This document shows positions 55,044-64,000 of a stretch of DNA of 64,000 nucleotides, piece by piece (within the stretch, counting starts at the first letter, position 1; every line of letters begins with the position of its first letter). Made by a program: the position numbers and the translations under genes. The notes beneath the pieces are model-generated. The model made no database searches, was not told where the DNA came from, and saw nothing but the letters and a program-made list of their open reading frames with translations. Source of the stretch: Ficedula albicollis (lineage: Eukaryota; Chordata; Aves; Passeriformes; Muscicapidae); assembly GCF_000247815.1 (NCBI RefSeq), contig NC_021684.1, forward strand, positions 8,813,430 to 8,877,429. Direction: 5' to 3'.

Positions 55044-57609
55044 TTGGTATTTAACTTCTAAATTAAAGTATATAAAACATAGTTTCTGCAAATGTCAGGT
55101 GCATTCTATTTTCAACAGTTGATGTGTCCCTGGACAGGTACAAATTATGGCAACAACTATACTCCTCACTCAAAATGCTGAACATGCTGTCACATCTTGA
55201 GCCTTCAGCTTTCCAATTTTTTTTCACCCTCCCAGAAAATACACTATAAAATTTCCAATGTCCACACACTTGAGTGTAGCAGAAATTAAAGGGAACCTTT
55301 CACGATTAACATATTTAGAATTTACTAACACTTGAAAACAGTAGTAAGCTGACCTCTAGTATGTGTGTTAACATATCTTTAAAAAAATAATTTCACAAGG
55401 AGTTTTGCTGCTATTCTCAGCATAAATAACTTGCTAATTCAGTACTATGTCCTCCCAGCATCTCAATATACACAGTATCTAATTGTTTTAAGAACCGTGG
55501 CTTTGTAAAAAAGCTATACTAAGTTAGATTAAGTATTACTTCTCTTACTTTTGTAAACTTTAGGTGTGGGCCATCCTAATCTATATTTTCACTGAATTAT
55601 ATTGCCTTCTGAGTACATACAATATGCTGCTTCCACCTTAAGCTAAGAAGGAATAAAGGAATTTTTCTTCCCTCCCACCCCTAGATTTGACTGTCATCTG
55701 CATAGACATTTCATAATTAACAAATAAGTTTTGCAAGATTGTACAGCAAATTTTGAACAAATTAAAAAAACGCTACTGGCAAGTAATTCTTTGTGCAACT
55801 GCCTTGATCCCTTTTCAACACTCAGCTTTCTTAGAGCTCAGATGAAAACTTAATTTCATTACATAATACCAACTCTGCCTCTGAATTTAATGGGACAAGG
55901 AAATATTCCAATCTTTAGCCCAGCATTAAATAACACTAACTGAACTGGCACTTCCCATGGATGAAAGCAGCATTACCTTCACCAGCTCACTGCTGAGAAA
56001 TTGCTGCCTCCTTCTCCTTCTTGTGTTGTGCAGCTTTGGCATTCCTGTGCACAGCAGATCTTCAGCACACAGATTTTGTCACCTTTCTGCCTTGTCTTAT
56101 TCAATCCAAACCCTTTCTCCAGTAAAATAACAAGAATTGCACCAAATCAATATCCCTCATAGCTGGATTTAGTGGAGGAGCATTTACCTCTAAATGATTC
56201 TGCCTAGCCTGACCTTCAAGCAATGGGAAAAGATGGAGAATTTTGCCTTCAATAAGGCCCAAGGCACAGCCTTAAAAAAATCATCAAAGGCACAGATGAT
56301 CCACTGTGTGTTTAAAATTACCTAAACTTACTTAGATATTGCAAGTTTTGAAGTTTACCAGGTAGTGTTCTTTGAAATTCAGAAAGCAGAGAGGATAAGG
56401 AACATTCCATTAATGGACAAGGTTCTCCAGATCCAACACATGCTGATCCAAATGATCACAGAATTCCATATTACAATTGCAAAGCATGTCAGAGTTCTGC
56501 CATTAAGGGTTATACACAAATAATAGTTACAGCACTTTCTTACTCCATCTGTGATAACAATCTCAAGTTTGGAAATTCCAATGATTAAATATAAACTGAC
56601 ACAAAGAAACCCAAAACAAAACAAAAACAACCCAAGAAAAACAACCCGTGAGCTTTACAGTTACTCAGCCAAAATCATCACTTAATAGTTCTATCTCATG
56701 CTATTAAAATGGATAATAAAATGTAACAGTTAAAAATGTCTAATTCTCATCTATTAAAACTAAGAGAATATTTGAGGTATTTGAGTTCTCCCTTAATTCT
56801 CTTTAAAGTAACCTCCTGCTAGTGGAATGTGAATACAGGTTAAACGAGACCGAATGTGACTCTGTGACCAGAATGAGCAAAGGCACGTTGGTAAGGTGTC
56901 CTTCAGTATTTGCTGTTCCCATGCTTACTGTAACAGTGTCTGGAATTGCAGTTACATAGATGTGTTTAACTTCAGAAAATATGCTCCTTGGAAACAGGAG
57001 AGACATTTTGGATGAACATTTACCCACCTGGTCACTGCAGGAAACAGGATATGTGTGCTCTGTGTCAGCAGATAAACATGGCCAGTGGCAGTTTTTGCAT
57101 TTTTCCTTAATATATCACCAGTGACAGTATACAATCTTAATCACTAAGTGATGGTAAGTAGTGTAAACTACAAAATAACCCACTGGCTTCTGCTTACTGC
57201 TTGGCTTAAGACAAAGTATTTCTGTCTGTTAACTGCTTGTTTTACCCCAGGTGGTTTTGTAGCACCATGTCCCCCATACTCCTCTCATGGCTGAACAAAC
57301 CTAGAATATCTTCAATATAAAATATGGTCTTCTTTCTCCAATCTCTTTAGTCTTTATATTAGCCCTTCAGGAAGAAAATAGCAAACTTTGTTTCCATGGT
57401 ATCATTCAGAATATGGAGGACCTGTATTTTTGTCTATTTTAAGCAGGATCCTTCAGTGTGCTGCTGTTTGTGAGTCACACAGCCAGACTGCGGAGGAGAG
57501 TCGGGAGATTAATGCAGAAGGGAGAGACATGCACTGAAATTAAATACTGAGACACATTAACATCTGGGAAAAGGAGACTGAGGAAGAGAGCTCCAAGAAA
57601 TCTCTTTTC

Positions 57610-57640
57610 AAATAATTTTCTTTTAAAAAGAAAATTATTT
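57610..57640 (-). repeat. Perfect 15-bp inverted repeat with 1-nt centre
   Basis: AAATAATTTTCTTTT (57610-57624), a single A, then AAAAGAAAATTATTT (57626-57640) are exact reverse complements. It lies about 0.5 kb downstream of the IL17RD stop codon, so it would form an AU hairpin in the 3' UTR. Confidence 0.8.
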
Positions 57641-58135
57641 CTTCTGACGGAGAATTTCTTGATCTCACCTTTGGCATTTTATCTTCCTTCTGAAAACAAT
57701 CCTGTTCTCATTCACTAAAACACTCCTGCCATCAAATACATCAGCACTTAAAACTAGAGGCTGGACTACAAAATTTACTAAGGCTTAATGTTCCAAGCTA
57801 TCTTATGTCCAGTTGCAAAGTTATTCCTAGCAAAAAATAGTAAATTTTGATTATGGCATCTGTAAACAGTGTAATATCATGACATTTAAATTATAACAGG
57901 AATAATTTTAAATGTATGCTCTCCTATTTTCCCATGCTACATTTTTCAAATCATGAAAGAGCTTTTATAAAAAGACCAACAGATTCAAGTTTACTGGTCA
58001 CAAAAAATGGAATAACAGATCTTTTTCAGGGGCTGTTTGTTCCTTCAAGTAGATTTGGTGCTGAGACAGTGTGGTAGTTTAAGCACAAACAGAGGCTGTG
58101 GATAAAGTGGCAATGCATAACAACTTTGTAATGTA

Positions 58136-58251
58136 TTATAAAGGAGCAATTGCCTGCAGTTCATCAGTGTGGATGTGGCAATGAAGTTCTGCTTTACATA
58201 TTCCAGGCACTAAGAACTTTGTAGCAGTCATTACAGGAGGTTCTTCTTCCC
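58136..58251 (-). CDS. IL17RD: IL17RD last coding exon (C-terminus and stop)
   Basis: This small exon is 116 nt. It is preceded on the minus strand by a pyrimidine-rich CTTTTACAG acceptor. Its first two bases complete the glycine codon left open (phase 1) by the previous exon. It then encodes 37 residues starting EEEPPVMTATKFL and ending with HTDELQAIAPL and TAA (58138-58136). The EEEPP start and the TDELxAxAPL end are hallmarks of the vertebrate IL17RD C-terminus, so gene and frame are secure. The middle differs from the mammalian proteins I know, as expected of a fast-changing tail. Confidence 0.93.
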
Positions 58252-60492
58252 CTGTAAAAGGGAAAAAAAAATTTTAAAAAGTGAAGTCCATGAATTGAAA
58301 TAGTGATTTTGTACTCAGTCAACATTTCAGAAACAACACAAAGAAAACTTATGTAATGCCTCTGCACCATCTTGTCATACACTCCTGAGTCTCAGCAAAA
58401 TATTAGCCACAGATACAATCCTGATTCTCTTCCCAGGCAGGAACTCTTAGGGAAGACCTTATTAGTGAATGAACCTAGTAAAAGTTTGGTTGTTGGTACT
58501 TCCTCAAAATTAAACTGCTTTGAACTCCAGTTGAGGATGCTAAATATGATGATCTCTTTGACAATGGTTACTTTGCAAACCAGTAGTGTGCCAGAAACTG
58601 CACTGAAAGATAGAAAGGATTATAAAATATGGGATTTAGGATTTTTATTCAAAAGATTATATCAAACTGTCCTTTAAGGAAAAAAGGAAAGACCTTCTTT
58701 TGAGATGCTAAATGTCAGAAGCATGACATTTATTTATTTATTTACATCTTTATTCACATCTGCTCTGACCAAATAACAGGTAAAATAAGTAAAAATCTGA
58801 AATGTAGGGTGAATACAGAGCAATAATTTGAACACGTCTATCTCCCAGAACATGCATATAAATATTAGGGCTAAAATTGTTTTCTATGTCTGGGACACTA
58901 AATAAATTTAATGGGTTGCACTGTAAAATGCAGATGATGCTCAGTTCCAGATCCTGTCTCCTTTGTACCCTGTACCTGATCAGGACTGTGCTTTGGGTAA
59001 GAGAGGTTTGGAGGAGACTCAGTCAGGGTGGTGCTTTTGGATGAGGCCAATAAATGGGGAAATGGCAGAAATTACTGTGGTTTCTTAAGACATTGAAACA
59101 TCAGTGTTAAGATCCAACTCTATCAGCAAGAGCTCTAATGTTTAACCTCCACAGCTGAAGCGTATTAACAAGAGGGTATGTGACTTGAGAATTAATTACT
59201 GGAAAGACTGCCTCTTTCTTCCAGTGCCTCCTTGCAGCTGGGATACCCAGCTGACAGCTCAGTAATTGAATCAGGAGGGGAACACTGGGAAAGCATTCTT
59301 ACAGGGAGGCCAGACATTTTAAACTAGCATCCTACTTGCACTAGAAACTTTACAGAAATAATCTGTAATTTTCCCCACAAATGTGAGAAAAGGCTAAGTT
59401 AGAAGATGGTAGGAAACTAAAAAATTTAGTTTTAATTTTGAAAACAGAGTAATTGTAGCTTAATTAATTAATTAAATCAATAAATCTGCATTTTTTACAA
59501 CCTGAAGTTTTTTTCAGATTTTAACTATTTAGTCATATAGACTACCTAGCTGATAAATATAGGTGCTATATCTGTGCATCAGCATTTGTATTTTCTTCCT
59601 CCAGGATAATTCTGGCAAATATTAGCTACGAATTATCTTAATAAGAATAAAAAATTCATTTACCCAAGAGAATAGTCTAGTTAACACACTGTCAACACTC
59701 GTTCCAGAAAGCAGAACAGTATACAACCTTTAAAATGCAATATTCACCTGTTATAGCTGCTTAAGGAAAATCTCAGCAAAGAGCAGCTCTATCATATCAA
59801 TACAATTGCTGGAACATTCCACACTGAGATAGTTGTGATGCCAGTTCAATATCCTGTAACCAGTAAGGTTAGACCAGTTTTTTTATACAGCCTGAGGCAA
59901 AATTTACACCTTCTAACTGGAAGCATCTGAGCTGGGTATCTGTTCTGGAGAGTGTCTTCCAAGCATTTAAATTACTCCACTGAAACCCATTTGTTCATTC
60001 CCGAGCCCTGTATCTGGTGAGAAGCCTGATGTCATTCTGAAACTTGAGTTAACCACAGTACAGACAATATCCCTAAAGGATCCAGTATGTGGAGCAAAAT
60101 AGGATGTTAGGTTTAGATTTATGGCTGTCTGTGAGAATGCTTCACCATCTTACCCTCTGGATTACACCACAGCTGTCAGCTGAAATCCCAGCTGCCAAGG
60201 AGTCCCTGTAAGGAAGAAGCTCTCTCTCCAAGAATAGGTCAATTACTGAGCAGTGACTTATTAATAGAATTTCAGTGAAATCCTACATAGCTAAGATTTT
60301 CTCCACACACTATAAGTTTAGAAAAAGATTAATTTTTCTGAAGTTACTCTACTTGTTTTACCATCTTTATACAATGTTTACCTTTCTCTGCAGCCTTCTA
60401 TATGGCTCCTCACATATTATCTTACCTATTTGGAGATGGCAGAAATATCCACAGTAACTGAATATAAGTTTAGAAACACTGCTGTATCTTAC
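58252..60492 (-). other. IL17RD: IL17RD last intron
   Basis: 2241 bp with GTAAGA at the donor end (60492) and TTTTACAG at the acceptor end (58252). It contains a TTTATTTATTTATTTA run near 58730 and no recognisable element or exon. Confidence 0.9.
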
Positions 60493-61429
60493 CTAAACCT
60501 GATGATGAAGAAACACTTCCTGTAATGGAAGACGTTTCCATTTGGTCTGTCAATAGTCCTTCCATTAAAGGTAAAGATAATTCAGATGAAGGAACAGATG
60601 AATCATAAATTCCAGAATCTCGAGGCATGTCTTTCAGATTTGAAGCTTTAACAACATGTAACAATGGCTGAAGGACAGAGCTGCCACCACCTTGAATGTC
60701 CTGAGTTTCTACATCTTCTCCAAGGTTTAAGTGCTGAATTATACAGTGAGAGTCTGAATTCCCCACTGAAATGTTTAGATCTGTTTTCAGGTAAAAATCA
60801 CCATCCATCACCTGTTTATTCACCAAGTCATTTAAAACCAAGCCTGAATCAAATTTTTCCATGACAGGCTCTGAGTAGTGTAAAGAAGGTGGAGGAAAGG
60901 GAATAAATTGTTTCTCAAACCAATCTGGTTCCTGATCAATGAACTGATGCATATTGCAAATAGCAACATAAAGGGACCTCCCAGATTTGCTCCTGAAATA
61001 ATTCCTTTTACTAATGTTAACAGGAAACACCTCTGAATCCTGTACACTAAGATCTCTGGAGTGTAAGTGTGAATAGAGCTGGGGGAGATTGTCCATGAGT
61101 TTGTACTTTGTGCTTAGATCCAGAATAGCAGGGATGTCTCCCTCACAGGAGTAATCAAAGTAGACTGCAATGAACTTGCAGAGCTCAGCTGAATTCTGCT
61201 TTGCCTGACGAAGCTTCTCTGCAACAGTCAACACAGCAAAGAGAAAGGGTTCTCCTTTTCCTGCATCTTTGGTTACTCCTCTGTGCTTCCAGTTCTTTTT
61301 TTCAACAAAGTATTTCATTCCTTTGGAACACACAATGATGATAAACTGGGACTCATTTATGTTTTTAATAAGCCACTCCCTCTGATCTTCTTTACAGTTT
61401 TTCAGATCTTCCCACAAATCTAAAGCCAC
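60493..61429 (-). CDS. IL17RD: IL17RD large intracellular exon (SEFIR core and tail)
   Basis: This is a 937-nt exon of 312 codons plus one base. The acceptor TTTTCTAG precedes GTG GCT TTA, and the donor is G|GTAAGA. It begins [11 protein letters not shown], the middle of the SEFIR domain. The second conserved SEFIR block follows ([20 protein letters not shown]), then [16 protein letters not shown] and [20 protein letters not shown]. Next come [20 protein letters not shown] and [12 protein letters not shown], and finally the conserved tail motif [22 protein letters not shown]17RD (Sef) is a single-pass receptor that damps FGF/RAS-MAPK signalling and takes part in IL-17 receptor signalling through SEFIR-SEFIR contacts. 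The apparent first codon GTG is an internal valine, not a start. No frameshift or stop is seen. Confidence 0.97.
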
Positions 61430-63134
61430 CTAGAAAAGAAAAAAAAATCTGGTTGATATTAAATTTTATATATATATAAACTCAAGTGGGTCCTTAAAAA
61501 AAAGCATTACAGATTTGATACATAGTAATATTTTGGGGGGAATAAAAAGAACATAGAAAATGTGGCTGCATCAAGTAAATTACAATTAGCTTATGTTATC
61601 AAATTTGGTATCATCAACCCACAATAAACAATTGTGCTTGCCTCAAATAATTTACCATTGTATGTATGGGTCCATAATGTGCTGCATGCAGCAGGAGTAG
61701 CAGAATCATAGGACTGTTTAGATTGAAAAAGACCTTTAAGGTCAAGTCCAACCATTTACCCAGCCCTGCCAAGTCTACCACTAACCTGTGCCCTTAAGTG
61801 CCACACTCACTTATCATCCTTGCATATTAATTAAGTGTGATGCCAAGAATTTTCATATCTAGATAGAAACATAATTAGTGCCTATAATATCAGGACCTTC
61901 CAGTTAGGATGCAAAACAGCAGCAGGTTTATCTGATGAGAAAGCTTTGAAAAGTTTATCCTAGGAGTTATTTTATTTTCTACTTTGTCAAGCTTTCTGGC
62001 CATTCTGCATTATCTGATATGCTTGTGTACACCAAGATGAGGGACACAATGTTTCATCTCATAGGAAGAATTAGTAGTAGGATAAGAGAAAAAAAACAGA
62101 TTTAAAAAACTTGCAAAATAGACACACATCAAAACCACTTATAAAATATCCTTTGAAGCCTGAGACCATGGTTAGAGCAGTAAGAGCTCATCTCAACACT
62201 ATTCCAAAGAGGAGCAGTATAGTAGGGCTAAAGTGCATCTCTAAAAGGGGTTTCAAGCAAGTCACTTATAAAATAGTTTATCCTGAACTATTTTAAACAG
62301 ATTAAAAAGTTGCGACCATCCCTACCAAATACACGAGACCTTGGTTGTGTTTCTGTGTTTGGTCAGCAGAGAGCAGAGTTGCTGTAATGAAACCCAGCTC
62401 CAGCTCATCCCATTCGTATCCCAGGGTGGGAGGAAAAACACAGCACAAAGAGACTACAAATTGTCCTGCCTTTTTCCAGCTGAAAAGTGAAAAACTGGTC
62501 ACATATTGATTCTATTTCAGACAGCAGTACGAGATCTAAGCCTGCTCTTTCAAAGTAGCAATTCAAATGTCTCTCTCATACTTTTCAAACAAAAACAAGA
62601 AAAAAAAGAATTGCTGATTTTCAAGTATTAATGGAACAGAAGTGAAACAAAAAAATAAAAATCAATTAGTAAGTACATGCTGTCAACAAGCAATCCTAAT
62701 AATGCAGTTTTTGCTCTATGAGTAGAAGTCTTGATAGATTCAACTTCTTTTAAATTACAATACAAAACACTTTAGGAATACCAAAATATATCTGGTAGAC
62801 AACAATACCTCTTTGGGGCTGCTGACTATAAAGATGTACGATCTACTGAACAGAAAAAACACTTAATTCAAAGCAAGCTAAACATGGCTGAATGAAAGCC
62901 TTAAAATCACGATCTTCCACTGTTCTGTTGGGTTTGGGTTGTTTTGGTTTTTTACACTGGATAAGATCTCTTCATTCCCCCAAGTAAAGAAAATTCTTAC
63001 TGCTAATATTTGGAAAAATAACAAGTTATCTCTGTGGAAAGGAGTGACTGAAACACCTACTTTTCAAGCACAGAATTTTGGAAGCGCTGCTTCAATTAAG
63101 GAAAAGTTGTTTACATATAAAATGTTGAATTTAC
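61430..63134 (-). other. IL17RD: IL17RD intron between the two SEFIR exons
   Basis: 1705 bp, phase 0, with donor GAG|GTAAAT and acceptor TTTTCTAG. It contains a short TA repeat (about 61468-61479) and a CR1 fragment. Confidence 0.92.
61702..61812 (-). mobile_element. Short CR1 LINE 3'-end fragment in an IL17RD intron
   Basis: The plus strand reads AGAATCATAGGACTGTTTAG, then AAGACCTTTAAGGTCAAGTC and CAACCATTTACCCAGC. This is the reverse complement of the extreme CR1 3' end. It is only about 110 bp, strongly 5'-truncated, and lies in the same orientation as the host gene. Confidence 0.8.
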
Positions 63135-63319
63135 CTCACAGCCACAAAAATCCTGAAGAAAATAAGCAAAGCACTGGATGACATTAATGTGTTTCTGGCA
63201 ATCTTTACTGGAATAGCAGATGAACACTTTTGGCCGGGGACGAAGTCTTTCCACATGGAGACCTGCAGCATATGCTGAAGATTCTGAGCTCTCCTCATCT
63301 AGATGGGAATATATATTTT
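63135..63319 (-). CDS. IL17RD: IL17RD juxtamembrane and SEFIR N-terminal exon
   Basis: A 185-nt exon: two bases completing a split codon, then 61 codons. The acceptor lies after a pyrimidine-rich run (TTGCACTTTAG), and the donor is GAG|GTAAAT. It encodes [20 protein letters not shown], the acidic stretch just inside the membrane, then [14 protein letters not shown], the first SEFIR block, which resembles box 1 of TIR domains. It ends [12 protein letters not shown], which joins in phase 0 to VALDLWED of the next exon. Together the three exons cover roughly the last 410 residues of a protein of about 740. The transmembrane and extracellular exons are not in the window. Confidence 0.96.
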
Positions 63320-64000
63320 CTAAAGTGCAAGAGAAAAGAGAGTTCACACTATAAAGCTTGATTTTGTTTTGAGTTTTATTGCTTTTGTAGCCTCTTTACT
63401 AATGCATACAATAATGTTTGGGGCCTTTTTCCTAAAGATTTTCCTTTCCATCCTGAAAAAGAAAAGTTGTACACACACTATTTATCCAGCTTAAGAGTTG
63501 CTGCACATGGAATACACTTTCACTGTTAAACATGCAGTAATTTCTGTCCAACTCAGAAAACACTAGGCAGGTTTATTTTATAGATAGAATGAGGTTGTTT
63601 CACCCTTATTCAGCTTCAACAGTCTTCAAATCTCTGTTCAAATACTGTAAGCCTAAAGATGTATCATCTTCAAGGGTTTCCTGTCTAACAAAGTCTCTTG
63701 TTAAAAAATAGACCCAAAACCACAACATAAGCCAGGTAAGAATATTAAACTCCAGGTCCACAGACCCTTTCAGGATATCATATAAGATTTCTGTAGTGTA
63801 TATATACACACCCGTGTTTGAACTTTAATTTGACATTAATTTGACATTAATTTGAATTAAGATATGATTAATTTAAATCAAAATAGCTATTATTGTTTCT
63901 TTCCTTGCATAGATGCTTTTATGCTGGAACATGATAGTCTGGCCTTATGCCAGACTAATTCCATTTAGTTCTACAGTGATTAAGCTAACTCGGAATAAAG
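63320..64000 (-). other. IL17RD: IL17RD upstream intron (partial)
   Basis: Intron sequence upstream of the juxtamembrane exon. No exon for the membrane span was found. The 67-codon frame at 63606-63809 has a hydrophobic patch but no sensible splice sites or resemblance to the IL17RD membrane segment. A small direct repeat of TTTGACATTAA lies near 63828-63853. Confidence 0.8.

Larger units (their letters stand above)
54745..58135 (-). other. IL17RD: Probable IL17RD 3' UTR
   Basis: The sequence follows the IL17RD stop codon on the minus strand. IL17RD transcripts in mammals have a 3' UTR of several kilobases, and no other gene is seen in this interval. The end is placed near the first clusters of AATAAA on the minus strand (55038-55043 and 54765-54770), but the true cleavage site is unknown and could lie further left, even beyond 52 kb. 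Confidence 0.45.

Noticed and set aside
60664..60864. Plus-strand 66-codon frame
   Set aside because: It is the antisense shadow of the large IL17RD exon.
63606..63809. Candidate IL17RD transmembrane exon
   Set aside because: It has a hydrophobic stretch but no acceptor/donor pair in phase and no similarity to the IL17RD membrane segment.

Overview
The window looks like a piece of a bird chromosome. Three things point there: the last three coding exons of a vertebrate IL17RD gene, four CR1 LINE fragments of the avian/reptilian kind, and two solo-LTR-like pieces resembling avian endogenous retroviral LTRs. Introns, AT-rich non-coding DNA, a CpG island and GT-AG splice sites confirm a eukaryotic genome. 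Most open reading frames here are chance frames in non-coding DNA or read through homopolymers.

The one clear protein-coding gene is on the minus strand at the right end. Exons 63135-63319, 60493-61429 and 58136-58251 join in phase. They encode about the last 410 residues of interleukin-17 receptor D (IL17RD, also called Sef): the juxtamembrane segment, the SEFIR signalling domain, the long tail and the stop codon. The extracellular part and the membrane span must lie beyond position 64000. A long 3' UTR probably follows (58135 down to about 54.7 kb), and candidate poly(A) signals are given.

From about 47.9 to 49.7 kb there is a CpG island with GC boxes, a 126-bp tandem duplication and two enormous pure-G tracts (222 and 827 nt). 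In mammals ARHGEF3 lies directly downstream of IL17RD on the same strand. The island is therefore a candidate ARHGEF3 promoter and first exon, and much of the left 48 kb may be its first intron. This is inferred from gene order; no ARHGEF3 coding exon was recognised.

The left 47 kb is AT-rich with no recognisable exon. It holds CR1 fragments (3.9-4.5, 23.8-24.1, 35.2-35.8 kb), two plus-strand LTR pieces (29.8-30.6 kb), A-rich tracts and possible regulatory clusters.

Two features stand out at the scale of the window. First, five long pure-G homopolymers (51 to 827 nt) all lie on the plus strand. Second, about a dozen exactly-two-copy direct tandem duplications (periods 38 to 478 bp) are scattered throughout, two of them beside a 395-nt N gap. 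Both may be assembly artefacts and should be tested before any biological reading. I found no new gene system.
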